Both the position numbers and the translations under genes were made by a program. Shown here piece after piece: positions 6,702 through 6,862 of a stretch of 6,862 bases of DNA. Numbering within the stretch: position 1 is the stretch's first letter; every line of letters starts with the position of its first letter. Where the stretch lies: NCBI GenBank assembly GCA_965371855.1, contig CBDUZZ010000115.1, positions 1 through 6,862 of the forward strand. Reading direction: 5' to 3'. This stretch comes from JAADEM01 sp965371855. GTDB lineage: Bacteria > Bacteroidota > Bacteroidia > Bacteroidales > Marinilabiliaceae. The notes beneath the pieces were generated by a model, which saw only the letters and a program-made list of their open reading frames with translations, searched no databases and had not been told where the DNA came from.

Positions 6702-6788
6702 AACTTTTATCTTAGTAACTTTTTTGAAGCGACCTCCAAACCTTGTATCTTTCTTTTTCTCTTCGAGTTTTGCTTTAACCCAACTTGG
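6702..6788 (-). pseudogene. In-frame 5' extension of the 500-residue gene, no start codon
   Basis: Upstream of ATG 6701 the same frame reads 29 more sense codons (beginning PSWVKAKLEEKKK, then DTRFGGRFKKVTKIKV) before TAG at 6789-6791 and TGA at 6795-6797. The residues run smoothly into the downstream protein and match in position residues of about 100-127 of the paralogue. There is no ATG, GTG or TTG among these codons. This is good evidence that coding once continued upstream. Confidence 0.6.
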
Positions 6789-6862
6789 CTATAATCAAAT
6801 CTACTCACCATCATCCCAAACACTTACAAAATTAGTGGTACACTACATATTTTTTCACTGTC
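6789..6862. other. Window-end segment with stops in every minus-strand frame
   Basis: If the paralogue is a guide, this stretch should encode the GGILHFVISL-like block, but no minus-strand frame does so. In the gene's own frame it has stops at 6791, 6797 and 6803, preceded by a short open run reading TTNFVSVWDDGE. Another frame gives MMVSRFDYSQVG from ATG 6814. TAATTTTG at 6834-6827 on the minus strand fits the Bacteroidetes -7 element, without a clear -33 TTG. The segment may be foreign to the gene. Confidence 0.4.

Noticed and set aside
5896..6703. Two plus-strand open frames (5896-6102 and 6521-6703)
   Set aside because: Both are antisense to well-conserved parts of the 500-residue protein.

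Overview
The window looks like chromosomal DNA of a Bacteroidota (Bacteroidetes) bacterium. It is AT-rich, the genes lack clear Shine-Dalgarno sites, exported proteins start with short MKKR-type signal peptides, and the intergenic DNA carries dispersed palindromic repeats of a kind I associate with this phylum. This assignment is inference from composition and gene style; no marker gene is present.

All confident genes lie on the minus strand, so transcription runs from the right end to the left. In that order they are: (1) an exported-family protein of unknown function (5199-6701), open without a start codon to 6788 and lacking its N-terminal part; (2) a 324-bp gap (4875-5198) filled with repeats; (3) an 871-residue secreted protein (2259-4874) that is a diverged paralogue of (1) carrying a large inserted region; (4) a ChaN/TIKI-fold protein (1365-2243) only 15 bp downstream, so probably co-transcribed with (3); (5) a uroporphyrinogen-decarboxylase-superfamily protein (245-1306), 58 bp further on and possibly with its own promoter; (6) a 218-bp gap with two perfect hairpins, then the probable first codons of another minus-strand gene at 1-26.

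The most interesting content is the pair of paralogous secreted proteins. They share an N-terminal domain, a middle helix/strand segment and a beta-rich C-terminal module with conserved motifs (VNLxDPxF, ILDG, QWSxxGG, TIExExDPDxLKD). I cannot assign them to a named family. The larger one holds an insertion of about 320 residues, flanked by Lys/Thr/Ser-rich linkers and containing three degenerate helical repeats. The smaller one breaks off at its 5' end inside the window, which points to gene decay, a rearrangement breakpoint or an assembly error. No mobile-element gene, CRISPR array, tRNA or rRNA was seen.

How the genes cooperate is uncertain. The 871-residue protein and the ChaN-like protein are probably both exported and made from one transcript. 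The URO-D-like enzyme is cytoplasmic and may simply be a neighbour.
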